Source of the DNA: Bacillota bacterium
GTDB lineage: Bacteria; Bacillota; Clostridia; Christensenellales; SZUA-584
Length of the DNA: 64,000 nt
Assembly (NCBI GenBank): GCA_023390815.1
Contig: JAEWCC010000029.1
Span: 4,576-68,575, forward strand
Direction of reading: 5' to 3'
The notes beneath the pieces were generated by a model. The model was not told the origin of the DNA. It was given only the letters and a program-made list of their open reading frames with translations, and did not search any database. How positions within the stretch are numbered: the first letter of the stretch is position 1; each line of letters begins with the position of its first letter. Positions 51,585 to 60,325 of the stretch are shown piece by piece. The position numbers and the translations under genes were made by a program.

Positions 51585-53327
51585 ATGATATCTTTAACCA
51601 TAGACGGCATTAAAGTCGAAGTACCGGATAATACAACCGTACTCGAAGCCGCGAGAAAAGCGAATATCCGCATCCCCACGCTGTGCTACTTAAAGGGCGT
51701 CAACGCCATCGGCGCATGCCGTATGTGCCTTGTGGACGTACTTCAGGGCGGACGCGGCCTGCAGGCAGCGTGCGTGCTGCCCGCAACCGACGGCATGGTG
51801 ATTGCCACCAATTCCAAGGCTGTTCAGGATGCGCGCAAGGTCAACCTTGAGCTGATTCTCTCCAACCACAACAAGAAGTGCCTCTCCTGCGTGAGAAATC
51901 GCAGCTGCGAACTCCAGAAGCTTTGCGAAGAGCTCGGCGTGGATGACGAGACGGTTTATGAAGGCGAGAAATACGATCGTCCGCTCGACACCGGCTCCCC
52001 CTCCGTCGTACGCGACCCCGAGAAGTGCATACTGTGCCGCCGCTGCATTGCGATGTGCAACAACGTGCAGAAGATCGGCGCGATCGGCGCAACGCAGAGA
52101 GGCTTTAAGACCATTGTCGAGCCGGTGTTCGGCAAGTCGCTCTCCGACGTGCTGTGCGTCAACTGCGGCCAGTGCATTACGGCGTGCCCGGTCGGCGCGC
52201 TGACGGAGAGAAGTGAGATCGACGACGTATGGGCTGCGCTGCACGATCCGAGCAAGCACGTGGTTGTCCAGACCGCTCCCGCCGTACGCTTCGGCCTTGG
52301 CGAAGAGTTCGGTATCCCGCTCGGCACCAGCGTCACGGGCAAGATGGCTGCCGCGCTGCGCCGTATCGGCTTCGCGAAGGTGTTCGACACCGACTTCGCC
52401 GCCGACCTCACGATCCTCGAAGAAGGCACCGAGCTGCTTGATCGTATCAAGAACGGCGGAAAACTGCCGCTGATCACCTCCTGCAGCCCCGGCTGGATCA
52501 AATACTGCGAAATGTTCTTCCCCGATTTCCTCGACAACCTCTCGTCCTGCAAATCGCCGCACGAGATGGAAGGCGCGGTCATCAAGTCGTACTACGCGAA
52601 GAAGAACAACATCGATCCCAAGAGCATCTATGTCGTCTCCGTAATGCCCTGCACCGCGAAGAAGTTCGAGAAGGAAAGAGACGAGCTCTCCAACGACGGC
52701 ATGAGGAATGTGGACGCCGTGCTGACCACGCGCGAACTGGCTCGCATGATCAAGCAGTCCGGCATCAATTTTGCGAAGCTGCCCGATGAAGACTTCGACA
52801 TGATCCTGGGCGAGTCCACCGGCGCCGCGGTCATCTTTGGCGCGACAGGCGGCGTTATGGAAGCTGCGCTGCGTACCGTGGCCGATATCCTGACTGGCGA
52901 AGACCTTAAAGACATCGACTACGAATGCGTCCGCGGTATCGACGGCGTCAAGGAAGCGACGCTCAACATTGCGGGCATGGACATCAATGTTGCGGTCGCG
53001 AGCGGCACGGGCAACGCCAAGAAGCTGCTCGAAGCGATCCGCAGAGGCGAAAAGAACTACCACTTCATCGAAGTCATGGGCTGCCCCGGCGGCTGCGTTA
53101 CGGGCGGCGGACAGCCGATCGTCTCCGCGCAGGATAAGATGGAAGTGAACCCGTATGTGCTGCGCGCCAAGGCCACCTATGCCGAGGACGCAGGCAAGCC
53201 GAAGCGCAAGTCTCACAAGAACGAAGAAGTCAACCTGCTCTACAAGGAATACCTCGGAGAGATTGGCGGACACAAAGCGCACGAGCTGCTGCATACGCAT
53301 TATCACCAGAGACCGAAATACAAGTAA
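51585..53327 (+). CDS. hydA: [FeFe]-hydrogenase catalytic subunit (multimeric, A3-like)
   Basis: A 580-residue catalytic subunit. Order: N-terminal [2Fe-2S] (PTLCYLKGVNAIGACRMCLV), His-ligated [4Fe-4S] (NHNKKCLSCVRNRSCELQ), 2x[4Fe-4S] (CILCRRCIAMC, CVNCGQCITACPVG), H-cluster domain with L1 TSCSPGWIKYCE, L2 VMPCTAKKFEKE and L3 EVMGCPGGCVTGGGQP, and a short C-terminal small-subunit segment (KEYLGEIGGHKAHELLHTHY). L1 has Ser where the TSCCPxW consensus has a second Cys. Last gene before a strong terminator. Confidence 0.97.
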   Translation: MISLTIDGIKVEVPDNTTVLEAARKANIRIPTLCYLKGVNAIGACRMCLVDVLQGGRGLQAACVLPATDGMVIATNSKAVQDARKVNLELILSNHNKKCLSCVRNRSCELQKLCEELGVDDETVYEGEKYDRPLDTGSPSVVRDPEKCILCRRCIAMCNNVQKIGAIGATQRGFKTIVEPVFGKSLSDVLCVNCGQCITACPVGALTERSEIDDVWAALHDPSKHVVVQTAPAVRFGLGEEFGIPLGTSVTGKMAAALRRIGFAKVFDTDFAADLTILEEGTELLDRIKNGGKLPLITSCSPGWIKYCEMFFPDFLDNLSSCKSPHEMEGAVIKSYYAKKNNIDPKSIYVVSVMPCTAKKFEKERDELSNDGMRNVDAVLTTRELARMIKQSGINFAKLPDEDFDMILGESTGAAVIFGATGGVMEAALRTVADILTGEDLKDIDYECVRGIDGVKEATLNIAGMDINVAVASGTGNAKKLLEAIRRGEKNYHFIEVMGCPGGCVTGGGQPIVSAQDKMEVNPYVLRAKATYAEDAGKPKRKSHKNEEVNLLYKEYLGEIGGHKAHELLHTHYHQRPKYK

Positions 53328-53334
53328 GCACCAC

Positions 53335-53361
53335 AAAAGCCCCGGAAATCCGGGGCTTTTT
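53335..53361 (+). terminator. Terminator of the hydrogenase operon
   Basis: AAAAGCCCCGG, AAAT loop, CCGGGGCTTTTT: a textbook intrinsic terminator eight bases after hydA. Confidence 0.95.
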
Positions 53362-53450
53362 CATACCTTAAATTCGAGGTCACGCTCATTCCATCGGCAT
53401 TTACTGCTGATAGTTTACCGGATATCAGCAGCTTGTGATAGGATATTTAT

Positions 53451-53479
53451 TGCCATTCGGGCCGGTTTGTTATAGTATA
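53451..53479 (+). promoter_or_regulatory. Promoter of the DUF2284 gene
   Basis: TTGCCA (53451-53456), 17-base spacer, TAGTAT (53474-53479). An inverted repeat CTGCTGATA/TATCAGCAG (53405-53432) lies 18 bases upstream of the -35 box. Confidence 0.62.
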
Positions 53480-53514
53480 AAATAATCTTATGACAGCGAC
53501 ACAGGGAGGTCACA

Positions 53515-54021
53515 ATGGACAAAACATATTTTGTGGAGAAGGCATTGCAGCTGGGAGCGGACCATGCAGTTCTGTTCGATATCGAAGATATTGCTTTCGA
53601 CCCGCGCACGATTCTTAAGTGCATGTTCGGATGTTCGGACTGGGGAAAGGGGCACACCTGCCCGTCGCGCCCCGGCTCCCCCATGCCTTGGGAATATAAA
53701 GAGATATTTGAGAAATACTCCTGGGGCGTCATCATCCACTCCGGCAGCAAGAAGGTCAGCCAGGAGGTATCGTTCGAAATCGAACGCGAAGCCTTCATCC
53801 AGGGGTACTACTTCGCATTTTCCCTTAGCGACTGCGCCCTGTGCAAGGAATGTATGGGTCTTTGCGGCAAAGAATGTGCGAATTCCAAAAAGTCGCGTCC
53901 TGCTTTCCATAGCGTAGGGATCGACGTCTTCAAGACCGTTCACAAGTTCGGATTGCCGCTTGAAACGCTGGCCAGCGAAGACGCGCCGCAAAACTGGTAT
54001 TCCGCGGTATTCATCGAGTAA
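53515..54021 (+). CDS. DUF2284 metal-binding protein
   Basis: A 168-residue cytoplasmic protein of the DUF2284 family. Cysteines are spread as in the family: KCMFGCSDWGKGHTCPSRPG near residue 40 and a C-terminal cluster CALCKECMGLCGKEC, probably for an Fe-S cluster or other metal. GGGAGG precedes the ATG. Single gene with its own promoter and terminator. Biochemical role unknown; corrinoid or Fe-S related roles are guesses only. Confidence 0.88.
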   Translation: MDKTYFVEKALQLGADHAVLFDIEDIAFDPRTILKCMFGCSDWGKGHTCPSRPGSPMPWEYKEIFEKYSWGVIIHSGSKKVSQEVSFEIEREAFIQGYYFAFSLSDCALCKECMGLCGKECANSKKSRPAFHSVGIDVFKTVHKFGLPLETLASEDAPQNWYSAVFIE

Positions 54022-54052
54022 CTATTGCGATAATTCAATAGATGAATAAAAT

Positions 54053-54086
54053 AAAGGCTGCAGACCGTTTGGCTTGCAGCCTTTTA
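54053..54086 (+). terminator. Terminator of the DUF2284 gene
   Basis: AAAGGCTGCA, 12-base loop, TGCAGCCTTT, then TATATT. Ten perfect pairs, 31 bases after the stop. Confidence 0.88.
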
Positions 54087-54119
54087 TATTACCGTCAGGA
54101 TTCGTCTAGTTCGCTAGAA

Positions 54120-54525
54120 GGGGTATACAGTGGAAGCGAAACGCTTGACTTACCCCTCATCCGGCGCTGCGCCACCTTCTCCCAGGGAGAAGGCTTTGGG
54201 CTGTCTCTATTCCAGCATGCTTGGCATACCGCATCCGCGAGTTCGCATAACCCGTTCTACTACTTCAAGCCATAGTAAGCAAAACGCTGGGGTTTCACCC
54301 CTCATCCGGTGCTGCGCGCCACCTTCTCCCCGGGAGAAGGCTTTGGTCCGCTGAAATACTGGCTTTCTTCTATTCCACCGATGCCGCCACCGCATCGGCG
54401 AGTTCACAACTCTTTCTATTATTTCGAGCTGATGAAGAGAATGCAATTAAGCAAAAACTCCGAGGTTCCACCCCTCATCCGGCGCTGCGCACCACCTTCT
54501 CCCGGGAGAAGGCTTTGTGTAGTCT
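54120..54525. repeat. REP-like palindromes with decayed copies of the flavodiiron gene 3' end
   Basis: The 500-base gap 54022-54525 has no gene. Three copies of a ~48-bp element stand at 54152-54199, 54297-54346 and 54470-54517. Each begins ACCCCTCATCCGG, contains the palindromes GGCGCTGCGC(C) and CCTTCTCCC/GGGAGAAGG, and ends GGCTTTG. After each, the plus strand continues with a version of the last codons of the flavodiiron gene (GCATCCGCGAG or GCATCGGCGAG); the third runs straight into the true gene end at 54526. The small reading frames across the block are not believable genes. Confidence 0.85.
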
Positions 54526-55731
54526 CTATTCCAGTACCGATGCCGCTACCGCATCCGCGAGCTTGAGCAGTTCATCCATCTGCGCAGACTTAAGCGACGA
54601 TTTGATCATGAACGTGGGCGCAAGCAGTTCCATGTTCTTCATCTCCCCTACCAGCTTCTCCATTACGGTGTGTGCGGCGGGTGCCCACGAACCGTTGGCA
54701 ATCAGCGCCACTTTGCGGTTGCGCAAATTCAGTACCGCCATGTCGTGCAGCAGCGATTCCATACCGAAGTACAGGCCCATATTGTAGGTAGGCGACGCGA
54801 GCACGAGGTGGCTGTATTTGAACGCGTCGGCAATGATGTATGACGGATGGGTTTTGGATACATCATACATACGCATATCCGTAACGCCCTTCTGCGCCAG
54901 CCGGGTAGCGACTACGCTGGCCGCGTTTTCCGTATTGCCGTACATCGAAGCGTATGCGATGACGACGCCCTTCTTTTCGGGCTCGTAACGGCTCCACAGG
55001 TCATATTTGTCGAGAATATAACCGAGGTTGCAGCGCCATACCGGCCCATGCAGCGGACAGATCATTTTGATTTCAAAACTGGACAGCTTTTTGAACGCCG
55101 CCTGCACCTGCGCACCGAACCGGCCTACGATGTTGGTATAGTAACGGCGCGCTTCGTCGAGAAAGTGCCCTTCAAAATCATACTCGTCGCTGAAAAGGCT
55201 GCCTGAAAGTGCGCCGAACGTACCGAACGCATCAGCGGCAAACAGTATACCCTGGGTCTCCTCAAAGCTGAACATCACCTCGGGCCAATGCACCATCGGC
55301 GCGAACACGAAGCGCAGCGTATGCTTTCCAAGGCTTAGCGCGTCGCCATCCTTCACCTCATGCAGGTGCGTTTCGATATCGAAATCGTAAAACTGCCGGA
55401 TCATCTGGAACGTTTTTGCGTTCCCGACGATCTTCATATCCGGATAACGGCGGCAGAGTTCTTCGATGTTGGCGCAATGATCGGGCTCCATATGGTTGAC
55501 GACGAGATAATCCACTGCACGGCCTTGCAGCAATGACGTCAGGTTTTCCATGAACTGATGCGTGATCGCAGAATCCACGGTGTCCATCACCGCAACCTTC
55601 TCATCGAGAATCAAATATGAATTGTAGCATACGCCGTTCGGCAGCGGAAACATGTTTTCAAACAGCGCCAGCCTGCGGTCATTCCCTCCAACCCAATGCA
55701 TTCCCGGTGCAAACTCCTGTGTATTATGCAT
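54526..55731 (-). CDS. A-type flavodiiron protein (FprA family)
   Basis: A 401-residue O2- or NO-reducing enzyme. The diiron ligands are all present: H80, E82, D84 and H85 (NHMEPDHCAN), H148 (VHWPEVMFSFE), D167 (AADAFGTFG) and H228 (PLHGPVWR). The flavodoxin domain (~255-401) has the FMN loop YASMYGNTENAA. No rubredoxin domain is attached, so electrons must come from a separate carrier. The ATG at 55731 follows AAGGAAGGG. The 3' end has been copied into the adjacent repeats. Confidence 0.95.
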   Translation of the reverse strand: MHNTQEFAPGMHWVGGNDRRLALFENMFPLPNGVCYNSYLILDEKVAVMDTVDSAITHQFMENLTSLLQGRAVDYLVVNHMEPDHCANIEELCRRYPDMKIVGNAKTFQMIRQFYDFDIETHLHEVKDGDALSLGKHTLRFVFAPMVHWPEVMFSFEETQGILFAADAFGTFGALSGSLFSDEYDFEGHFLDEARRYYTNIVGRFGAQVQAAFKKLSSFEIKMICPLHGPVWRCNLGYILDKYDLWSRYEPEKKGVVIAYASMYGNTENAASVVATRLAQKGVTDMRMYDVSKTHPSYIIADAFKYSHLVLASPTYNMGLYFGMESLLHDMAVLNLRNRKVALIANGSWAPAAHTVMEKLVGEMKNMELLAPTFMIKSSLKSAQMDELLKLADAVAASVLE

Positions 55732-55800
55732 ATTTCCCTTCCTTTTATATAATATTATTATGATCTTTTTTGTATGGTATGGCACAATTGCGCTGCGCCT

Positions 55801-56976
55801 TTACCCAATGACGGTGACGACCTCGTTCTCGAGCGCGGCGGAGATCATGCCCTCTACATCCAGCGTAGCCTCCGCTTTCTCGATCTCGCTCATTTTGGGC
55901 TTTGTGACGGGGTGCTTGGGTACAAATACCGTGCAGCAGTCCTCATAGGGCAGTATCGATGTTTTAAAGGTGCCGTAACGTTCCGCCAGCACCGTTATCT
56001 CAATCTTGTCCATGCCAATCAGAGGACGCAGTACGACCATATCCACCGCGCTGTCGGTGGCGTTGAGGCTCTCCAGCGTCTGGCTGGCGACCTGCCCCAC
56101 GCTCTCCCCCGTAATGAGCGCGAGGCTACCGTCGCTGCGCGCGACGCGCTGCGCAATGCGCATCATGAAGCGGCGCATCAATATCGTCAGGTATTCCGGC
56201 GGGCAATCCTGATAAAGCTTCATCTGGATATCCGTAAAACGCACGGTATGCAGCCGGATGCTGCCGGTATACCGCGCCATAATCCGCGCAAGATCGTGCA
56301 CCTTGTCGAGCGCCTTCTCGCTCGTATACGGGAAGCTCTCGAAGTGCACAGCGGTCAGCGATACGCCGCGCTTGGCGATCATGCACCCCGCCACCGGGCT
56401 GTCGATGCCGCCCGATAGCAGCAGCGTCGCGCTGCCGTTACAGCCCACGGGCATGCCGCCCGGGCCAGGCAGAATCTCCGTATAGCAAAATGCATGCTCG
56501 CGCATTTCAAGGTAAGCGGTAATCTGTGCATGCTCGAGGTCGACCTTGAGTCCCGGCACGTGATCCAATATGCGTCCACCCGCTTCGGCCGCCATCGCGT
56601 TAGAGCGCATCGGGAACCGCTTGTCCGCCCGCTTGGCTTCCACGCGGAAGGTGACGATTTCCCCGGGAAACTTTGCGCGCACCTTGCTCACCTGCTCTGC
56701 GAGCACCTCTGCCGCACGGTCAAAATCCGGTTCCAGCCGCACGCCCGCGCTGTATGAGTGAACGCCGTACACGCACGAAAGCGCGTCCAGCGCCGATTGC
56801 AGCTGCGCGTCGTTTACGCCTTCCACATAGATACGGCTTTGCCCGCGTCGCACGCGCGCACCTTGTATATCTTTAAGTGCCGACGCAATGTTGCGTACAA
56901 GCGCCCGTTCGAAAAACGGACGGTTGAGCCCTTTCAGAAAAATCTCCGCATAGCGGACGATGATCACATTCTCCAT
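55801..56976 (-). CDS. thiI: tRNA 4-thiouridine synthetase ThiI
   Basis: A 391-residue enzyme for s4U8 in tRNA. N-terminal ferredoxin-like and THUMP domains (YAEIFLKGLNRPFFERALVRNI, TFRVEAKRADKRFP) and the PP-loop ATPase LLLSGGIDSPVAG, with GESVGQVASQTLESLNA. There is no C-terminal rhodanese domain, as in Gram-positive ThiI, which receives sulfur straight from a dedicated desulfurase, here encoded just upstream. ATG at 56976 chosen over TTG 56991. Confidence 0.96.
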   Translation of the reverse strand: MENVIIVRYAEIFLKGLNRPFFERALVRNIASALKDIQGARVRRGQSRIYVEGVNDAQLQSALDALSCVYGVHSYSAGVRLEPDFDRAAEVLAEQVSKVRAKFPGEIVTFRVEAKRADKRFPMRSNAMAAEAGGRILDHVPGLKVDLEHAQITAYLEMREHAFCYTEILPGPGGMPVGCNGSATLLLSGGIDSPVAGCMIAKRGVSLTAVHFESFPYTSEKALDKVHDLARIMARYTGSIRLHTVRFTDIQMKLYQDCPPEYLTILMRRFMMRIAQRVARSDGSLALITGESVGQVASQTLESLNATDSAVDMVVLRPLIGMDKIEITVLAERYGTFKTSILPYEDCCTVFVPKHPVTKPKMSEIEKAEATLDVEGMISAALENEVVTVIG

Positions 56977-56977
56977 A

Positions 56978-58087
56978 CTACCTTCTGCCAAACCTCCTCA
57001 GTTGTTTTACCGCGGCGGACAGCTCCTCCAAAAATACATCGATCTCGCTGCGCGTGTTCAGCCTGCAGAGGCTGATTCGTACTGCGCCTTCGGCTTCTGC
57101 GTGTCTGACCCCGCACTCCAGCAGGATACGGCTCACCTTGCCGCGAGAACACGCGCTTCCGGTGCCGACATATATCCCCTTTTCACCCAGCAGCCTTACA
57201 AGCACCTCTCCGCGCAGGCCTTCAAACGACACGTTGAGGATATGCGAAACCTTCGTTTCGGGCAAGTGCAGGCAAGCGCCTTCCATACCGGACAGCGCCG
57301 AAACCAGGTGCTTGTGCAATGCCGTTATATTCCCCATATTCTCTGTTTCGCTTCGCAGCCCCGCTTCCAGCGCCTCGCCAAACGCCTGAACACCGAGTGT
57401 ATTCTCGGTTCCGGGCCGCAGCGAGAGTTCCTGCTCTCCCCCGTGCATCAGGTTTTTGGGGGCGCGGCCTTCCCCGGTCAGCAGCGCGCCCACGCCTTTG
57501 AGCGCATGGATTTTGTGCGCGCTGACGGTATAAAAATCTACACCGACAGGCTTCATATCCGTTTTAAGCAGCGCCTGAACGCCATCCGAATGAACGAGCG
57601 TGGTCGGATTCTTGGCTTTCACGGCGGCGCAGATTGCCTTGATATCGTTAAGCGCACCCGTTTCGTTGTTGACATGCATAATGGACACAAGCGCTGTATT
57701 TTCCTTCATCAATGCCAGCACATCTTCCGCATGGATGCAGTACCCGCGGGGCTTTACAAAATCCACTTCAGCACCTTCCCTCGCCAGATAGCGGAAGGCC
57801 TCATATACGCTTGGGTGTTCGATCGCGCTGGTAATGTAATGCGCGCCGCTTCTGACTGCCGAACGGACCGCGATGTTGTTGGCTTCCGTACCGCCCGAAG
57901 TGAACACGCAGCCAGCCAGCCCTGCGGCTTTTACCAGCGCTTCGCGCGTGCGCTTGAGGCCAATGAACACCCTCTCGGCAGGCGCGTACGCAGCCGAAGG
58001 ATTGTACCAACCGTCTTCCATGTGCAGCCGCAGCGACTCGGAAACCAACGGTCTGGTCGTCGCCGCGTTGTCCAGATATATTTCCAA
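56978..58087 (-). CDS. Cysteine desulfurase (NifS/IscS-like, ThiI partner)
   Basis: A 369-residue PLP enzyme. (M)EIYLDNAATT at the N-terminus, FTSGGTEANNIA, PLP lysine in SAHKIHALKGVGAL, and the sulfur-carrying Cys in GSACSRGKVS. I start at TTG 58087 (AGGAGG ten bases upstream) because family members begin exactly here; an ATG at 58132 adds 15 unconserved residues. One base separates its stop from the thiI start, so it is probably the dedicated sulfur donor (as Bacillus NifZ). Confidence 0.93.
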   Translation of the reverse strand: MEIYLDNAATTRPLVSESLRLHMEDGWYNPSAAYAPAERVFIGLKRTREALVKAAGLAGCVFTSGGTEANNIAVRSAVRSGAHYITSAIEHPSVYEAFRYLAREGAEVDFVKPRGYCIHAEDVLALMKENTALVSIMHVNNETGALNDIKAICAAVKAKNPTTLVHSDGVQALLKTDMKPVGVDFYTVSAHKIHALKGVGALLTGEGRAPKNLMHGGEQELSLRPGTENTLGVQAFGEALEAGLRSETENMGNITALHKHLVSALSGMEGACLHLPETKVSHILNVSFEGLRGEVLVRLLGEKGIYVGTGSACSRGKVSRILLECGVRHAEAEGAVRISLCRLNTRSEIDVFLEELSAAVKQLRRFGRR

Positions 58088-58194
58088 AAAAGTAGTGCCT
58101 CCTGATGCGAAATCAGTTATAATAGGTATCATAACACGGAAGGGACAATTATTTAAGCCTTTTTTCGTATGACGATTGATTCCGGAGGGTTCTA

Positions 58195-59145
58195 ATGGAT
58201 AAATGTCCGAAATGCGGCAATAAACTCAGTAGTATCGATGTACTTTGTCCCAAATGCGGCGCATTGGTTGAGGTCGTGCAGATCAAAAAAGGCACGGCAG
58301 GACAAAACGCTTCATCGGACATGAGTATACCAGTTAAAAAGCAGCCACAGCAGAACCTAATCGTATATAACGACGACTGGCCGGTTGACGACACGGATAT
58401 GCTGTCTTCATTGGATGCAGCACCCGAAGTCAAGCCGGACGATATTCCTGCCCCCTATCCGGACGATGTGAGCGAACTGCTCAAGCATCTTGACACGCCC
58501 GCAATCCCTGAGACAAAGCCTTCTATGGAGACGCCCTTCTCCCCTGAATCGGAGCTCGAATCGGAGGAGAATTATCTGGCCATGTTCCGGAACATGAAGC
58601 TTCCCGAACTGGAGGACATCAATACCGAAAACACGGCAGAACCCAGCTACTCCGAGCAGCTCACGGCAGCTGATCCACCGGAACCATCTATACAGCCCGA
58701 GCCCCGGCACGCGGAGTCCATTCCCGTTACAGCCGGTCATGAAAAACACCGCTGGCTGGAGATCGAAGAGCTATCGGATAATCCGCCTGTCGATGCGCCA
58801 ATCAGCACATCCGCCGAGCCAACCGATACGGAGACAGAGGCCCCCGAAGCACCCGTACCGGCATCCGATGAGCCTGGGGAATCGCGCTTTCGTTACCGCA
58901 GCGAGCGTCGTCAGGCGACGACCGTGCTTCATCCCCGCCGGAACGTCGGTCGTGTGGTCATGATGATATTCGTATGGCTGCTGGTTACCGGCGCGCTGTT
59001 CTGCGGCTTCTTCTTCCTGGACCAGTATGTCACGGAGCATTACGGCAGCTATCCCGCAATGCTGTATGAGTGGTCTAACGGCGCGATTGATCTTGACCCC
59101 TCCGCGGAACTCTCCCCCACGCCGATTGAAGCACCGGCACCATAA
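58195..59145 (+). CDS. Zinc-ribbon protein with acidic linker and C-terminal membrane anchor
   Basis: A 316-residue protein: zinc ribbon CPKCG/CPKCG at residues 4-22, a long acidic, Pro/Glu/Ser-rich, probably disordered region (~40-240), a basic patch (RFRYRSERRQATT), one membrane helix (VVMMIFVWLLVTGALFCGFFF) and a short external tail. No catalytic domain. The design is like the zinc-ribbon proteins at 46.9-48.0 kb but without sequence similarity in the external part. GGAGG before the ATG. Function unknown. Confidence 0.82.
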   Translation: MDKCPKCGNKLSSIDVLCPKCGALVEVVQIKKGTAGQNASSDMSIPVKKQPQQNLIVYNDDWPVDDTDMLSSLDAAPEVKPDDIPAPYPDDVSELLKHLDTPAIPETKPSMETPFSPESELESEENYLAMFRNMKLPELEDINTENTAEPSYSEQLTAADPPEPSIQPEPRHAESIPVTAGHEKHRWLEIEELSDNPPVDAPISTSAEPTDTETEAPEAPVPASDEPGESRFRYRSERRQATTVLHPRRNVGRVVMMIFVWLLVTGALFCGFFFLDQYVTEHYGSYPAMLYEWSNGAIDLDPSAELSPTPIEAPAP

Positions 59146-59163
59146 AAGCAAACCAGAACGCAG

Positions 59164-59193
59164 CGCCCCGTATTATATCGGGGCGTTATTTTT
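59164..59193 (+). terminator. Terminator of the zinc-ribbon gene at 58195
   Basis: CGCCCCG, TATTATAT loop, CGGGGCG, then TTATTTTT; 18 bases after the stop. Confidence 0.88.
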
Positions 59194-59243
59194 GAGACGT
59201 ATTTCCAACCGTCAAAGTCCATGTCACGCATAAGGAGATTAAA

Positions 59244-59735
59244 ATGGAACAGTTTTCAATTCCGGGCGCAGGCGCAATCATCGTAAAGATGCGGCATGGA
59301 ATCGAACATATATTGCTGCAGGACCGTGATAAAGAGGACGCACCGAATGAAGCGGGTCTGCTGGAGATTCCGGCAGGTAAAATCAGGGCATTTGAAAGCG
59401 TTTATGATACGCTTCGCCGCGAGGTAAAAGAAGAAACCGGCCTTGATATTACCAATATTGAAGGCGAAGACACCGCCGCTACCTGCATCTCGAACGGCTA
59501 TAAGGTTTTGAATTTTAAACCGTTTTCCTGCAGTCAGAATATTGAGGGGACCTACCCCATCATGGTTTTCACTTTTATCTGCCATGCTCAGGGCACCCTC
59601 CTTGAACACTCCAACGAAGCGAAGAATTTCCGGTGGGTCAGCAAACAGGAACTTTACCGCATGCTGTCCGATACGCCGGAACGCTTTTATCCCATGCATC
59701 GGGATACGCTGCTGGCCTTTATTGAAAACAAGTAG
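59244..59735 (+). CDS. NUDIX hydrolase
   Basis: A 163-residue protein with a complete Nudix box from residue ~51: GKIRAFESVYDTLRREVKEETGLD, that is G-x5-E-x7-REV-x-EE-x-G (quoted in part). The N-terminal strand GAGAIIVKMRHGIEHILLQDR fits the fold. Likely hydrolyses a nucleoside diphosphate derivative; the substrate is unknown. AAGGAG precedes the ATG. Followed by a 226-base gap (59736-59961) in which I see no gene. Confidence 0.92.
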   Translation: MEQFSIPGAGAIIVKMRHGIEHILLQDRDKEDAPNEAGLLEIPAGKIRAFESVYDTLRREVKEETGLDITNIEGEDTAATCISNGYKVLNFKPFSCSQNIEGTYPIMVFTFICHAQGTLLEHSNEAKNFRWVSKQELYRMLSDTPERFYPMHRDTLLAFIENK

Positions 59736-59961
59736 CCAGGGACTCCTGGATTTTGAGGCTGCCGCAGCAACGCCTCATCATTGTGATGCCGTTGCTTTGT
59801 GACTTTATTCTCAATGCAGGAGAAACGTGGAGTTTATCGAAATAGTTAAATACATTCAACATTGCATATCATAATAAGAGAAGTCAGTATGTTCATTCGA
59901 TGCAGCCTGTACGATTCCGTGTGTCCGATCAAGCAACTCAAACCAAAAGGAGGTCATATCC

Positions 59962-60189
59962 ATGATGTACATCACCCGAAGGAATTTTCATGAAGCTGGC
60001 CTGGCCTACAGTTACGAGCTGGAAGACGGTACTAAACTTCGTTTCGCCTGCTGGAACGGAGAGGGCTTCAAGGTGACGGAAAATGAGACGGATGTGCTCT
60101 ATGTCCCTGTTGAAAATCCACATCCCCTCGATCATTACGGCGAACCGGATTACTACGATATCATCGGTTTTGACAAGAAGGTTATGTGA
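59962..60189 (+). CDS. Small hypothetical protein (75 residues)
   Basis: A 75-residue acidic, aromatic-rich soluble protein (ITRRNFHEAGLAYSYELEDG..., ending DYYDIIGFDKKVM). AGGAGGT lies eight bases before tandem ATG codons and a terminator follows, which makes it likely to be a real gene. No family recognised. Confidence 0.72.
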   Translation: MMYITRRNFHEAGLAYSYELEDGTKLRFACWNGEGFKVTENETDVLYVPVENPHPLDHYGEPDYYDIIGFDKKVM

Positions 60190-60201
60190 TCTCTGCGCTT
60201 T

Positions 60202-60233
60202 AGAGGTGCTTTAGCGGCACCTCTTAATTTTTT
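60202..60233 (+). terminator. Terminator of the 75-residue protein gene
   Basis: AGAGGTGC, 7-base loop, GCACCTCT, then TAATTTTTT; 13 bases after the stop. Confidence 0.88.
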
Positions 60234-60261
60234 ATGCTCGGAAGGCCGTTTCAGGAAGTCA

Positions 60262-60290
60262 TTGGCAGGACTCGATATCGGTTGTATAAT
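60262..60290 (+). promoter_or_regulatory. Promoter of the AI-2E family transporter gene
   Basis: TTGGCA (60262-60267), 17-base spacer, perfect TATAAT (60285-60290), 35 bases before the ATG. Confidence 0.85.
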
Positions 60291-60325
60291 GGGAAAAACC
60301 CCATTCTGATAAAAGGATACTGGGT

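Noticed and set aside
51690..53336. Long open frame (548 codons) antisense to hydA
   Set aside because: Same reason: full overlap with a certain gene, no ribosome site, no domain; a by-product of codon bias.
54152..54517. Possible CRISPR array
   Set aside because: Only three repeats, ~48 bp each, with unequal spacing (145 and 173 bp), imperfect copies and spacers that resemble each other and the adjacent gene; no cas genes.
54042..54566. Several short open frames in the repeat block
   Set aside because: They follow the palindromic repeats in both strands, differ between copies and have no ribosome sites.
56960..58105. Plus-strand open frame of 381 codons opposite the cysteine desulfurase
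   Set aside because: Complete overlap with a gene carrying all PLP-enzyme motifs; composition typical of an antisense shadow.
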